From Hymenobacter baengnokdamensis (lineage in GTDB: Bacteria > Bacteroidota > Bacteroidia > Cytophagales > Hymenobacteraceae), in assembly GCF_008728635.1 (NCBI RefSeq), contig NZ_CP044285.1, forward strand, positions 1,178,001 to 1,242,000: a DNA stretch of 64,000 bases, read 5' to 3'. The notes beneath the pieces are model-generated. The model was not told the origin of the DNA. It saw nothing but the letters and a program-made list of their open reading frames with translations, and did no database searches. Shown here in pieces: positions 27,996 through 36,769 of this stretch. The position numbers were made by a program, and so were the translations under genes. Position 1 is the first letter of the stretch, and the number at the start of each line of letters is the position of its first letter.

Positions 27996-30900
27996 ATGAA
28001 AAAACAGCTACTCCATCTTCTCTTCCTGCTTGCACTACTGGCCGGGGCCAGCAACAGTGGCTGGGGCCAGGCCGCACCATCGGACGGCGTCGGAAATCCT
28101 TTGAAAGAGCGTCAGGTGACTTTTGGCAGCCTCGCCCCCGGTCGCATCTCGACAGGCGTGCTACTCGACCGCATGCTCTTTCTCACAAATCCCCACCGCT
28201 TTGCTGGTCTGGGTGATACTTCAGTCTCCTACAAAGGTTTCGAGCAGCAATACTGGGAGTTTTATCACGCAGCCCTCGACAGCACCCGGCTTACCACCCT
28301 TGCCACGCTTCGTGCCAGTATTGCCGAACGGGTACAGCAGGATGTAGTACCTTTACTTATGCTGCACTACAGCTACAATGAGTTGGCAGTTACGGCCGCT
28401 CGCGATCAACTCGTCACCCTCGACTCCACCAACGAGCGGGTTTATGATGGGCCGGATATGAGTCGTAGTCCCTACACTACTGGCCAGTTCTTCTCGGTTG
28501 TGCTGCCAGTCACGGCGACAGGCAGCGTACTGAGTGTATATGTAGGACCGGAGTTCTGGCTCGGTAATACCCCGGCTCCCAACTCGGTCACAATTGATTT
28601 TGGGGATGGCTGGGGAGGCCGAACTATCGCGATGGGCACTACGATTCAGGTCCAGGTAACCACGGCAGGGACCGAGCAAGCCACCCTAAAACCCGCTACC
28701 TCTAAACCCGCTATGGAAGTCGACCCTCCTCTTATGATTCCTCCTCCCCGCATTGCGGGGGGCGGAACGCTACGGGTAACAAACCCAACTACTGGCCTCA
28801 CGGGCGCCACTACTTTAGGCGCGACTACCCCGACGACCATTCCCCCCAATGTCGCCCTGGGCGTACTCGCCAGCCGAGCCTGGCCAGGCTTCACGCCCAC
28901 CCGAGGCGTGTACGGGCCGAATGGGCACGCCACGGCTATCGCATGGATAAAGTATGCGGATGATAATAAACCACTTCCCGATGGCACTCGCAGACTTCGC
29001 CGTCCCTTGGTATTTGTAGAAGGCATTGATTTTGAAGATGCTCGTGGTGGAAACGACAAATCCGGCGCGGGCACTTATTTCAACTACAGTGTGGATCATA
29101 CCGGGCCTATTGACTTGGCTAATTTCACCTCTGGCAGCATTGCCCAACGCGGCGGCTTTCGCAATGGCTCCGCCGGCTGGAACGAAATGGTGGATTACAA
29201 TAGCGACTATAAAAGCTTAGAACAATTCCCTACGCTGCGGGCCCAATTACAGGCACCAGCCAGTCAGAGTTTTCCGAATGGAGCAGGTGGAGGGGACTAC
29301 GACCTTATATACCTCGACTTTTCTGATGGAGCTACCCTGATTCAGCAGAACGCAATGGTATTCGCCGAGTTGCTTCAGTGGATAAATCAGCCCGCAAACC
29401 GGACCACGGACGCGGAAGAAACGTTGGTGATAGCAGCCAGCATGGGCGGACAGGTAGCCCGCTTTGGCTTAGCGTGGATGGAGCAGCAGGGCCTGTGCCA
29501 CAATAGTAAGCTCTACGTCTCCTTCGACTCTCCGCACCGGGGAGCTAACGTGCCATTGGGTATCCAATACATGTTCGACCGGCTGCAAGCCGTGTTGGTT
29601 CGCTCTTATAGTGCGCAAACTGTCGTACGCGACAAATTGATGCGGGAGGCCTCCATGCAAATGACCCTGTTTCACTTCGCCGATGGTGCCATACCCTTCC
29701 GTACCCAGTGGCAGGCTTGGCAGACGTCGTCAGGTAGCTACCCTTCCCTACTTCGTAAAGTCGCCATCGCCAACGGCAGCGGGCGAGCAGTGCCGCAGGA
29801 TGGGATGTTTCCGGGTATGCGGATGCTGCACACGTCCGGGGCCGGGCTGTTCACAGGTCCTAATTATGCCTTTGCCTTACCCGGCTCGACGGAGCGGGGC
29901 CACACCAACGTCGTGTTCCGGTACCGAACCGCTATCTCTTTATTCAACCGCTGGCACTACAGCTACGCTGACCCCAACTGGAGCAACTACGATACTAGCC
30001 CCGGCTCTTCCGAAACCACAGCTAAAGATGCTAATGATGAGAGTAGCACCCTGGTCGCCGACTGGAAAACCAACACCTTCATGTCCACTATCAGCGCCCT
30101 CGATATTCAGGATGCCGGCGGGTTTAACCGACCGGATTTTACATACAATGTCCAACAGCAGATTCCTAAGAATAACCTCCCAAATCGAGCCAAATATGCC
30201 TTCGACGCTTATTTTACGGCCGATAACGTCAACGAGCCACACGTGCAGATAACCAATGGGCAAGCCTCACCCAACGGCAATACCTCATACACGACCGATA
30301 ATGGTGACTGGATTCAGAACGAGTTGCGCGAATCGTCACACCATATGCCGCCAATCCTGACCGGAGCTTATAACTATGGCAGTCCCTATCGTCACCTTCT
30401 ACCTTCCGTGCAGGTCAATGCGGGTGGTCAGCTTTACCTCAACAACGGCACACTTCCAGCTAGCGGTGGGACTGCTGCTACACAGTCTGCTCCAACACAA
30501 GGCAAATTTGATGTGTACACCTGCAACTGCGCAACAGTGGTACAGGTCAATACTGGCGGGCAAGTTCTGGTAGGAACCAGTTCGACCTACTCAGCTACTC
30601 TGCTCATGGCGGCCAACAGCCTGCTCGACCTGCAGGCCGGCAGCCGCCTCGACATCGGGCCGGGCTCGATGCTGCGCATCGCGGCCGGGGCTACCCTGGT
30701 GCTGCGCGCCGGCACGACCCTGAACCTGAACGGCCTGCTGGTGGTAGATGCCGGCGGCTACGTGTGCATCGAGAACCCGGCCAACCTCGTAACCGGCCCC
30801 ACCGGGCAGCTGAACCTGAGCCAACAGGCCAACTTTTTTGCCAACCCCGCCCTGCACCTGACCGGCCTGGCCTGCCAGCAGTGCCTGACCCAGGGCTACC

Positions 30901-31463
30901 TCACCATCAACGACGGCAGTACCCCGGCGGCTACGTGCGCCCCCACCAGCGCCGTATTCAGCATCAGCGCCAGCCAGGGCACCCAGGGCCCCTACACCTG
31001 GCAGGTAAGCCAGGGCTCCATCGACTCTGGCCAGGGCACGAGCCAGATTACCGTCTCGGGCCTGCCCTTCCAGGCCTACACCCTGCAAGTGCAGGTGAGC
31101 GCGCCGGCCACCTGCGCCGGGGCCGCCGACCTCACCCAGCAGCTCAGCCAGAGCTACTACACGCGCAGCCCCGACGGGAGCTTGTGCCTCAACGACGGGG
31201 CCAGCTTTGCCGCCCTCTATCCCAACCCAGCTACCGACGCCGTGGAGGTACACCTGACGGCCGCCACCACGACCAGCGCCACAGCCTCGCCCCTCACGGC
31301 CCGCCTCTTCGATGCCTACGGCCAACCCAGGGCCGAGCAAACCAGCCACGGCGAGGCCGTGCTGCGCCTGAGCACCCGCCAGCTGCCGGCCGGTCTCTAT
31401 TTCGTCCACCTGGTGCGCAAAGGCACCGTGATAGGCCGCCAGCAGCTCCGCATTGAGCGCTAA
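27996..31463 (+). CDS. Cargo gene 2: secreted alpha/beta-hydrolase-like protein with T9SS type A sorting domain
   Basis: 1155 residues, exported. The signal peptide is MKKQLLHLLFLLALLAGASNSGWGQ. The middle part (about residues 335-620) resembles a lipase or esterase: Ser482 in VIAASMGGQVARFGLAW is a candidate nucleophile and SFDSPHRGANVPLGIQYM resembles the PGAP1/lipase region that follows it. A repetitive beta stretch (about 860-960) is followed by a C-terminal type A sorting domain from about residue 1072 (LYPNPATDAVEVHL ... LPAGLYFVHLV). Base composition changes sharply near 30590: 30121-30180 has 25 G/C in 60, 30601-30660 has 43. The substrate is unknown, and the catalytic assignment is inferred from motifs only. 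Confidence 0.78.
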   Translation: MKKQLLHLLFLLALLAGASNSGWGQAAPSDGVGNPLKERQVTFGSLAPGRISTGVLLDRMLFLTNPHRFAGLGDTSVSYKGFEQQYWEFYHAALDSTRLTTLATLRASIAERVQQDVVPLLMLHYSYNELAVTAARDQLVTLDSTNERVYDGPDMSRSPYTTGQFFSVVLPVTATGSVLSVYVGPEFWLGNTPAPNSVTIDFGDGWGGRTIAMGTTIQVQVTTAGTEQATLKPATSKPAMEVDPPLMIPPPRIAGGGTLRVTNPTTGLTGATTLGATTPTTIPPNVALGVLASRAWPGFTPTRGVYGPNGHATAIAWIKYADDNKPLPDGTRRLRRPLVFVEGIDFEDARGGNDKSGAGTYFNYSVDHTGPIDLANFTSGSIAQRGGFRNGSAGWNEMVDYNSDYKSLEQFPTLRAQLQAPASQSFPNGAGGGDYDLIYLDFSDGATLIQQNAMVFAELLQWINQPANRTTDAEETLVIAASMGGQVARFGLAWMEQQGLCHNSKLYVSFDSPHRGANVPLGIQYMFDRLQAVLVRSYSAQTVVRDKLMREASMQMTLFHFADGAIPFRTQWQAWQTSSGSYPSLLRKVAIANGSGRAVPQDGMFPGMRMLHTSGAGLFTGPNYAFALPGSTERGHTNVVFRYRTAISLFNRWHYSYADPNWSNYDTSPGSSETTAKDANDESSTLVADWKTNTFMSTISALDIQDAGGFNRPDFTYNVQQQIPKNNLPNRAKYAFDAYFTADNVNEPHVQITNGQASPNGNTSYTTDNGDWIQNELRESSHHMPPILTGAYNYGSPYRHLLPSVQVNAGGQLYLNNGTLPASGGTAATQSAPTQGKFDVYTCNCATVVQVNTGGQVLVGTSSTYSATLLMAANSLLDLQAGSRLDIGPGSMLRIAAGATLVLRAGTTLNLNGLLVVDAGGYVCIENPANLVTGPTGQLNLSQQANFFANPALHLTGLACQQCLTQGYLTINDGSTPAATCAPTSAVFSISASQGTQGPYTWQVSQGSIDSGQGTSQITVSGLPFQAYTLQVQVSAPATCAGAADLTQQLSQSYYTRSPDGSLCLNDGASFAALYPNPATDAVEVHLTAATTTSATASPLTARLFDAYGQPRAEQTSHGEAVLRLSTRQLPAGLYFVHLVRKGTVIGRQQLRIER

Positions 31464-31483
31464 ACGTTTTCATGTCTAAAACG

Positions 31484-31617
31484 GAGAGCATCAGAAAGTG
31501 TAGGGCAGTTGGGTTGAGCCGCTGGCAGGCGGGTCCACCCTGAGAGTCACGAAAAGACTATACGCTGGCTACTGATTAAGTGTCCATCCCGACTGCCCCA
31601 CACTTTTTGATGCTCTC
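31484..31617. repeat. MITE-like 134-bp element, right copy
   Basis: Same length and orientation as the left copy with 7 substitutions, three of them clustered near 31551-31557. Its right end lies 6 bases before the start codon of the first atp gene. Confidence 0.88.
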
Positions 31618-31626
31618 CTACTTATG
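31618..31626. repeat. Right target-site duplication CTACTTATG
   Basis: Exact copy of 26953-26961. Its last three bases are the ATG of the AtpZ/AtpI-like gene. Confidence 0.85.
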
Positions 31627-31863
31627 AGTGCACTGCCACCCACCCCCGAAAGCGACGCATCGGCTCGTAACAACTCGGCCCTGGCCAAATATTCCGGCAT
31701 TGCCGTGCAGATGGTAGCCATTATCGGTCTCAGCACCTGGGCCGGCGTATGGCTCGATGGCCATTTTCAGACAAAAACTCCCTGGTACACCATTGGCCTC
31801 ACGCTCAGTGGGATATTTCTGGCGCTGTTCCAGGTTATTCGTTCTGCCATGCGGCCCGACTAA
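31624..31863 (+). CDS. AtpZ/AtpI-like F1Fo ATP synthase accessory protein
   Basis: 79 residues with two transmembrane helices (KYSGIAVQMVAIIGLSTWAGVWL and WYTIGLTLSGIFLALFQVI) joined by a short polar turn DGHFQTKTP. This is the usual form of the small AtpZ/I protein at the head of atp operons, linked to c-ring assembly or Mg2+ supply. The start codon lies inside the 9-base target duplication of the upstream cassette, so the coding sequence was not damaged. Transcription must now come from within the cassette or from read-through. Confidence 0.85.
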   Translation: MSALPPTPESDASARNNSALAKYSGIAVQMVAIIGLSTWAGVWLDGHFQTKTPWYTIGLTLSGIFLALFQVIRSAMRPD

Positions 31864-31941
31864 TACCCTGATGAGTGAAGAAAGCGTGGATATTGGCTCG
31901 TCTGTGCCGACCTTTGTTCTCCGGCCCGGGCTGGTTGATTT

Positions 31942-32355
31942 ATGAGCACTCGCTTTCTAACCCATTTTAGTGCTTTTGCACTGGTCAGCTTTGCCGTACT
32001 GTTCGGCCTGCGGGCGGGGTTCGGCGCGGCGGTTGTTCATCCGCTGGCGCCCTACGTGCTGGGCGCGCTGCTGGCCCTTACCCTGCTTACTTATTGGTTT
32101 ACGGCGCGCACTACCCGCCGCTCGCCCGACAACTTTCTGGCGGCTTATTTCGGCGGGGTAGGGCTGCGCCTGGTGCTCGGAATCGGGATGGTGCTAGCCT
32201 ATTTCTACACCGGCGGAATCAACGACGACCACGGCTTGCTAACCTTCCTCGGGGCCTTCTTCCTGGGCTATTTTCTATGTGCCGGGTTTGAAATATGGGC
32301 TATTTTTAGTAACTTGCGCCCGTTTTCAGCGAAACAACTCCCGAAAAGCGAATAA
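31942..32355 (+). CDS. Membrane protein in the atp operon, AtpI-like
   Basis: 137 residues with about four transmembrane helices (LTHFSAFALVSFAVLFGL, LAPYVLGALLALTLLTYWF, VGLRLVLGIGMVLAYFY, LLTFLGAFFLGYFLCAGFEIWAIF). A four-helix protein at this position, before atpB, is common in Bacteroidota operons and probably corresponds to ATP synthase subunit I, but sequence similarity to AtpI is weak. It is separated from atpB by 33 bases. Confidence 0.8.
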   Translation: MSTRFLTHFSAFALVSFAVLFGLRAGFGAAVVHPLAPYVLGALLALTLLTYWFTARTTRRSPDNFLAAYFGGVGLRLVLGIGMVLAYFYTGGINDDHGLLTFLGAFFLGYFLCAGFEIWAIFSNLRPFSAKQLPKSE

Positions 32356-32388
32356 TTTACCTTCGGGTCTGGATTTTACTCAATATTA

Positions 32389-33480
32389 ATGAAGCGGTTA
32401 CTCACTCTCTTTCTTTGCTTGTGCACGTTCGCCGGCTTTGCAGCCGAACCCACCGAAGCGGGCAAAAAGGGGGAAGCCTTCAATCCCGGCGAAGTTATTT
32501 TGCATCACGTAGCCGACTCGCACGAGTGGCACTGGTTCAGCACCGATAACGGCAGCTTTGTCAGCTATTTTCCTATAATTGCGTATCAGCCGGGGAAGGG
32601 CCTGTCGGTGTTCTCCTCGGAGAAAGTAGCCGAGGGAAAAACCTACCAGAACTTCAAGCTGGAAGAAGAAAAGCTGACGACCCTCGACGGCAGCAAGGTC
32701 TACGACTTCTCCATCACCAAAAACGTGGCCGCGCTGGCCGTAAGCAGCCTGCTACTGTTCCTGGTATTTACGTCGGTGGCCCGGTCCTACCGGCAGCGGG
32801 TTGGCCGGGCCCCGTCGGGCCTGCAAGGCTTTCTGGAGCCGTTTGTTATTTTCATCCGCGATGAGGTAGCCAAGAAAAGCATCGGCCCCAAGTACGAGCG
32901 CTACATGCCCTACCTGCTCACGGTGTTTTTCTTTATCTGGTTTAATAACCTGCTGGGCCTCACGCCCGGCGCCGCCAACCTCACCGGCAACATTGCCGTG
33001 ACCATGATGCTGGCCGTGCTGACGCTGATTGTCACCCTGTTCAGCAGCAACAAATATTACTGGGAGCATATATTCTGGACGCCGGGTGTGCCGCTGCCCC
33101 TGCGCATCATCATGATTCCGGTCGAGCTGATTGGGGTGATTACCAAACCTTTCTCGCTCATGGTGCGTCTGTTTGCCAACATTACGGCCGGCCACATCAT
33201 TATCCTGAGTTTCATCAGCCTCATTTTCATTTTCCGCTCGGCGCTTACCGGCTTCCTGTCGGTTCCCTTCGGTCTGTTTATCAGTGTGCTGGAGCTATTG
33301 GTATCGGTACTGCAAGCCTATATCTTCACCCTGCTTACCGCTATGTACATCGGCGGAGCGCTGGAGGAGCACCACCATGATGAAAGCCACGGGCACGACG
33401 AAAATTTCGGTACCGCCGATGAGCGTGACGGTGGCTCTGACATTGCTCACCTCACCAGGCCCGACGTAGCGGCTCACTAA
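32389..33480 (+). CDS. atpB: ATP synthase Fo subunit a
   Basis: Proton half-channel subunit of the Fo motor. 363 residues, long for the family, with a signal-like start (MKRLLTLFLCLCTFAGFAAE) and an extracytoplasmic His-rich stretch (LHHVADSHEWHWF) typical of Bacteroidota. The essential Arg is residue 260 in SLMVRLFANITAGH. The C terminus is His/Asp-rich (EEHHHDESHGHDE). Five or so membrane helices lie between residues 110 and 340. Confidence 0.95.
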   Translation: MKRLLTLFLCLCTFAGFAAEPTEAGKKGEAFNPGEVILHHVADSHEWHWFSTDNGSFVSYFPIIAYQPGKGLSVFSSEKVAEGKTYQNFKLEEEKLTTLDGSKVYDFSITKNVAALAVSSLLLFLVFTSVARSYRQRVGRAPSGLQGFLEPFVIFIRDEVAKKSIGPKYERYMPYLLTVFFFIWFNNLLGLTPGAANLTGNIAVTMMLAVLTLIVTLFSSNKYYWEHIFWTPGVPLPLRIIMIPVELIGVITKPFSLMVRLFANITAGHIIILSFISLIFIFRSALTGFLSVPFGLFISVLELLVSVLQAYIFTLLTAMYIGGALEEHHHDESHGHDENFGTADERDGGSDIAHLTRPDVAAH

Positions 33481-33560
33481 GTTAGCCGGGCTGCCTGCCA
33501 GCGGGCGGCCGGGTCGTATTTCCTCCAAGTTTTTTCCCTACACACATTTTTCTTTTTACC

Positions 33561-33821
33561 ATGCTTCTTTCGTTGTTGCTGCAAGTTGTTAATTCGGTTG
33601 GTCTGGCTGTAATGGGTGCCGGCATCGGCGCTGGTCTGGCTATCCTGGGCGCTGGCCTGGGCATTGGCCGCATCGGCGGTAGCGCTATGGAAGCCATCGG
33701 CCGTCAGCCGGAGGCTTCGGGCAAAATCCAGACGGCTATGCTCATCGTGGCCGCCCTGGTTGAAGGTGCAGCTTTGTTCGCAGTAGTAGTCTGCCTGCTC
33801 ATCGCCCTGAAATTGCAGTAA
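33561..33821 (+). CDS. atpE: ATP synthase Fo subunit c
   Basis: 86 residues, two helices with the Gly-rich first helix (GAGIGAGLAILGAGLGIGRIGG), polar loop with RQPEAS and second helix with the ion-binding Glu in AALVEGAALFAVV. The residues usual for Na+ binding (helix-1 Gln and the Ser/Thr after the Glu) are absent, so H+ coupling is likely. A GC-rich hairpin follows the gene at 33836-33876. Confidence 0.96.
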   Translation: MLLSLLLQVVNSVGLAVMGAGIGAGLAILGAGLGIGRIGGSAMEAIGRQPEASGKIQTAMLIVAALVEGAALFAVVVCLLIALKLQ

Positions 33822-33835
33822 TCGCGTCGGTATAG

Positions 33836-33876
33836 CCCGGCCGGCTGGCTTCCTTCTGCGGAGGCCGGCCGTGCCG
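33836..33876 (+). promoter_or_regulatory. GC-rich hairpin downstream of atpE
   Basis: GGCCGGC (33839-33845) pairs with GCCGGCC (33864-33870), with further inner pairing of TCC with GGA. It has no T-run, so it is more likely an mRNA-stabilising or processing element than a terminator. It lies 15 bases after atpE, whose product is needed in many copies. Confidence 0.45.
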
Positions 33877-34012
33877 GGTTTTCGTTCGGCTGAAACCTGG
33901 TACGGTCTGGAAAACAGGCTAAGCCCACGGTTTTGGCAACTTACCTGCCGCTGCCGGATGTTCATTGGTGCGCCTTAGCCGGCTCACCGCCACCCCGATA
34001 CTTGCTGTCCTT

Positions 34013-34507
34013 ATGTCGCTTATCACCCCCGAGTTTGGTTTGCTGTTCTGGCAAACCCTGATTTTCCTTATTCTGCTGGCTTTGCTGGCCAAGTTTGCCT
34101 GGAAGCCCATTCTGGGCTCGCTCAAGGAGCGCGAAGACAGCATCGACGAGGCCCTGAAAATGGCCCAGCAGGCGAAGCTGGAAATGCAGAGCCTGAAGGC
34201 CGGCAACGAGAAGCTGCTGGCTGATGCGCGCCACGAGCGCGACCAGATGCTGAAAGAAGGCCAGACGATTGCCAACAAGCTCATCGAGCAAGCAAAAACT
34301 ACGGCTGTCGAAGAAGCCAATCGGATTTCGCAGCAGGCCCGCGAAGCTATTCAGCAGGAAAAAAACCAGGCGCTGGCCGAAGTAAAGAATACCGCTGCTC
34401 AGCTGAGTGTCGATATTGCCGAGCGCGTGCTGCGCCGCGAGCTGGCCGACCCCGCTGCCCAGCAAAAGCTGGTAGATGAGTACCTGAAAGACGTAAAGCT
34501 TAACTAG
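34013..34507 (+). CDS. atpF: ATP synthase Fo subunit b
   Basis: Peripheral stalk subunit, 164 residues. The start MSLITPEFGLLFWQTLIFLILLALLAKFAWKPIL is the standard b-subunit membrane anchor. The rest is a long charged coiled coil to the C-terminal DEYLKDVKLN. The frame is open upstream to 33965 but the ATG at 34013 matches family length. Confidence 0.94.
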   Translation: MSLITPEFGLLFWQTLIFLILLALLAKFAWKPILGSLKEREDSIDEALKMAQQAKLEMQSLKAGNEKLLADARHERDQMLKEGQTIANKLIEQAKTTAVEEANRISQQAREAIQQEKNQALAEVKNTAAQLSVDIAERVLRRELADPAAQQKLVDEYLKDVKLN

Positions 34508-34590
34508 GTGTCAGTTGTCAGTTGCCAGGCTTTCGCAAGGGGCCGCATCATCAAACAACTGATAACTAACGACCGACAACCAACCTACCA
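34508..34590 (+). repeat. Spacer with inverted short words between atpF and atpH
   Basis: The left half holds TGTCAGTTGTCAGTTGCC and the right half AACAACTGATAACTAACGA and CCGACAACCAACC, so the halves can pair imperfectly. The same CAACTGACAAC words fill the spacer at 57157-57270. Confidence 0.55.
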
Positions 34591-35154
34591 ATGGCCGACC
34601 AACGAGTAGCTGCCCGCTATGCCAAGTCCTTGCTGGACCTGGCGCAGGAAATGGGCACCCTGGCAACGATGAAGCAGGATATGGACTTGCTGGCCAACAC
34701 GATGGCTGGCAGCCGTGACCTGCGCCTGCTGCTGCGCAACCCGATTGTTAAGCACGACAAAAAGCTCAGTATCCTCACCGCCATTTTTCAGGGTAAGGTG
34801 TCGGATACGCTGATGCGCTTTTTTCAGATTCTGACCAGCAAAAACCGCGAGGCCGCGCTGGAGCACATTGGCACCGAGTTCCGCTCGCAGTACAATGCCC
34901 TGCTGGGCGTGCAGGTGGCGGAGGTAACGTCGGCCTCCCCGCTCACGCCGGCCACCCGCGCCGAAGTAGAGAAGCTGGTGAAGCAGCAGACGGGCCTGCC
35001 CGATGTTTCGCTCACCGAGAAGGTGGACCCCTCGCTGATTGGCGGCTTCGTGCTGCGCGTCGGCGACCGGCAGATTGACGACTCGGTAAAAGGCAACCTG
35101 CGCCGTCTGCGTACTTCCCTGACCGACAATACTTATCAACATAGCTTAAACTAA
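34591..35154 (+). CDS. atpH: ATP synthase F1 subunit delta
   Basis: Links the peripheral stalk to the top of F1. 187 residues. Conserved start [18 protein letters not shown], middle [21 protein letters not shown] and the C-terminal [27 protein letters not shown] are OSCP/delta signatures. It ends 8 bases before atpA. Confidence 0.95.
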   Translation: MADQRVAARYAKSLLDLAQEMGTLATMKQDMDLLANTMAGSRDLRLLLRNPIVKHDKKLSILTAIFQGKVSDTLMRFFQILTSKNREAALEHIGTEFRSQYNALLGVQVAEVTSASPLTPATRAEVEKLVKQQTGLPDVSLTEKVDPSLIGGFVLRVGDRQIDDSVKGNLRRLRTSLTDNTYQHSLN

Positions 35155-35162
35155 CTATTATC

Positions 35163-36743
35163 ATGGCTGAAGTACGCCCGGACGAAGTATCCGCCATCCT
35201 GCGGCAGCAGCTGTCCAATTTTAAATCGGCTGCCGAGCTGGAAGAAGTCGGCACCGTGCTCCAGGTCGGCGACGGCGTGGCGCGCATCTACGGCCTCTCG
35301 CACGCCCAGTCGGGCGAGCTGATTGAGTTCGAAAACGGCCTGCAAGCGTTGGTGCTTAACCTCGAAGAAGACAACGTAGGGGCCGTAATGCTCGGTGACT
35401 ACGGCGATATCAAAGAGGGCGCTACCGTACGCCGCACCAACAAGATTGCCGCTATTCAGGTAGGCGAGGGCATTGTAGGCCGCGTGGTAAACACCCTGGG
35501 TCAGCCCATCGACGGTCGGGGCCCCATTCAGGGCCAGACCTACGAGATGCCCCTGGAGCGGAAGGCGCCGGGTGTAATCTTCCGGCAGCCGGTAACCGAG
35601 CCGCTGCAAACCGGCATCAAGGCTATCGACGCCATGATTCCGATTGGCCGTGGCCAGCGCGAGCTGATTATCGGCGACCGCCAGACCGGCAAGTCGACCG
35701 TAGCGCTTGATGCCATCCTGAACCAGCGCGAGTTCTTCGACCGCGGCGAGCCCGTATTCTGCATCTACGTGGCCATCGGCCAGAAGGCTTCGACGGTAGC
35801 GCAAGTGGTGCAGGCCCTGACCAAGGGCGGGGCCATGGACTATACCGTGGTGGTATCGGCTTCGGCCTCGGACCCCGCGCCGATGCAGTTTTATGCGCCC
35901 TTTACGGGGGCCGCTATCGGCGAATACTTCCGCGATACGGGCCGGCCGGCGCTGGTAGTATACGACGACTTGTCGAAGCAGGCCGTAGCCTACCGCGAGG
36001 TGTCGCTGCTGCTGCGTCGTCCTCCGGGCCGCGAGGCGTATCCCGGCGACGTATTCTATCTGCACAGCCGCCTGCTGGAGCGCGCCGCGAAAATCAACGC
36101 CTCGGATGAGATTGCGCGCAACATGAACGACCTGCCCGAAAGCCTGAAGCCGCTGGTGAAAGGCGGTGGCTCGCTAACGGCTTTGCCGCTCATCGAAACC
36201 CAGGCAGGTGACGTATCGGCGTACATTCCGACCAACGTAATCTCGATTACGGATGGTCAGATTTTCCTCGAAACTAACCTCTTCAACTCCGGTGTGCGTC
36301 CTGCCATCAACGTAGGTATCTCAGTAAGCCGGGTGGGTGGCAACGCCCAGATTAAGAGCATGAAGAAGGTAGCCGGCACGCTGAAGCTCGACCAGGCACA
36401 GTTCCGCGAGCTGGAAGCCTTTGCCAAGTTCGGCTCCGACCTCGATGCCTCGACCAAGCTTACTATTGAGCGTGGCCGCCGCAACCTGGAGATTCTGAAG
36501 CAGCCCCAGTTCTCGCCCGTGAAGGTGGAAGACCAGGTGGCTATCATCTACGCCGCTACCAATGGCTTGCTCGACACCGTCCCGGTTAACCGTGTGCGGG
36601 AGTTTGAGAAGGAGTTTACGCAGGTAATGAATGCCCGCCACCCCGACGCCCTCAAGGCACTGAAAGCCGGCAAGCTCGATGATTCCGTAACGGGAGCCCT
36701 GCGCCAGACCGCCAAAGATGTGGCCGCCGGCTACGCCGCTTAA
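35163..36743 (+). CDS. atpA: ATP synthase F1 subunit alpha
   Basis: Regulatory nucleotide-binding subunit of F1. 526 residues. The P-loop is GDRQTGKST, preceded by [13 protein letters not shown]; the family signature [14 protein letters not shown] is present near residue 380. The N-terminal beta-barrel and C-terminal helical domains are complete. The catalytic beta subunit gene atpD is not in the window; in Bacteroidota atpDC is commonly a separate locus. Confidence 0.97.
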   Translation: MAEVRPDEVSAILRQQLSNFKSAAELEEVGTVLQVGDGVARIYGLSHAQSGELIEFENGLQALVLNLEEDNVGAVMLGDYGDIKEGATVRRTNKIAAIQVGEGIVGRVVNTLGQPIDGRGPIQGQTYEMPLERKAPGVIFRQPVTEPLQTGIKAIDAMIPIGRGQRELIIGDRQTGKSTVALDAILNQREFFDRGEPVFCIYVAIGQKASTVAQVVQALTKGGAMDYTVVVSASASDPAPMQFYAPFTGAAIGEYFRDTGRPALVVYDDLSKQAVAYREVSLLLRRPPGREAYPGDVFYLHSRLLERAAKINASDEIARNMNDLPESLKPLVKGGGSLTALPLIETQAGDVSAYIPTNVISITDGQIFLETNLFNSGVRPAINVGISVSRVGGNAQIKSMKKVAGTLKLDQAQFRELEAFAKFGSDLDASTKLTIERGRRNLEILKQPQFSPVKVEDQVAIIYAATNGLLDTVPVNRVREFEKEFTQVMNARHPDALKALKAGKLDDSVTGALRQTAKDVAAGYAA

Positions 36744-36769
36744 GCAGTAAATAACAAGCGCCGTTTGTC

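Larger units (their letters stand above)
26962..31617. mobile_element. Composite transposon-like cassette without transposase (4656 bp)
   Basis: Two 134-bp elements in direct orientation (26962-27095 and 31484-31617) bound a cargo of two genes. A 9-base direct repeat flanks the entire unit. The sequences inside the cassette next to each element (GTTTACTTC after the left copy, TCTAAAACG before the right copy) do not match the outer repeat or each other, so neither copy has its own target duplication. The simplest reading is that the whole unit moved in one event, using outer inverted repeats recognised by a transposase encoded elsewhere. The family is not identified; 9-base duplications occur in several IS families. 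Confidence 0.8.

Noticed and set aside
26962..31617. Two independent MITE insertions instead of one composite unit
   Set aside because: Neither copy has a matching repeat on its inner side, while the outer flanks match over 9 bases and include a functional start codon.
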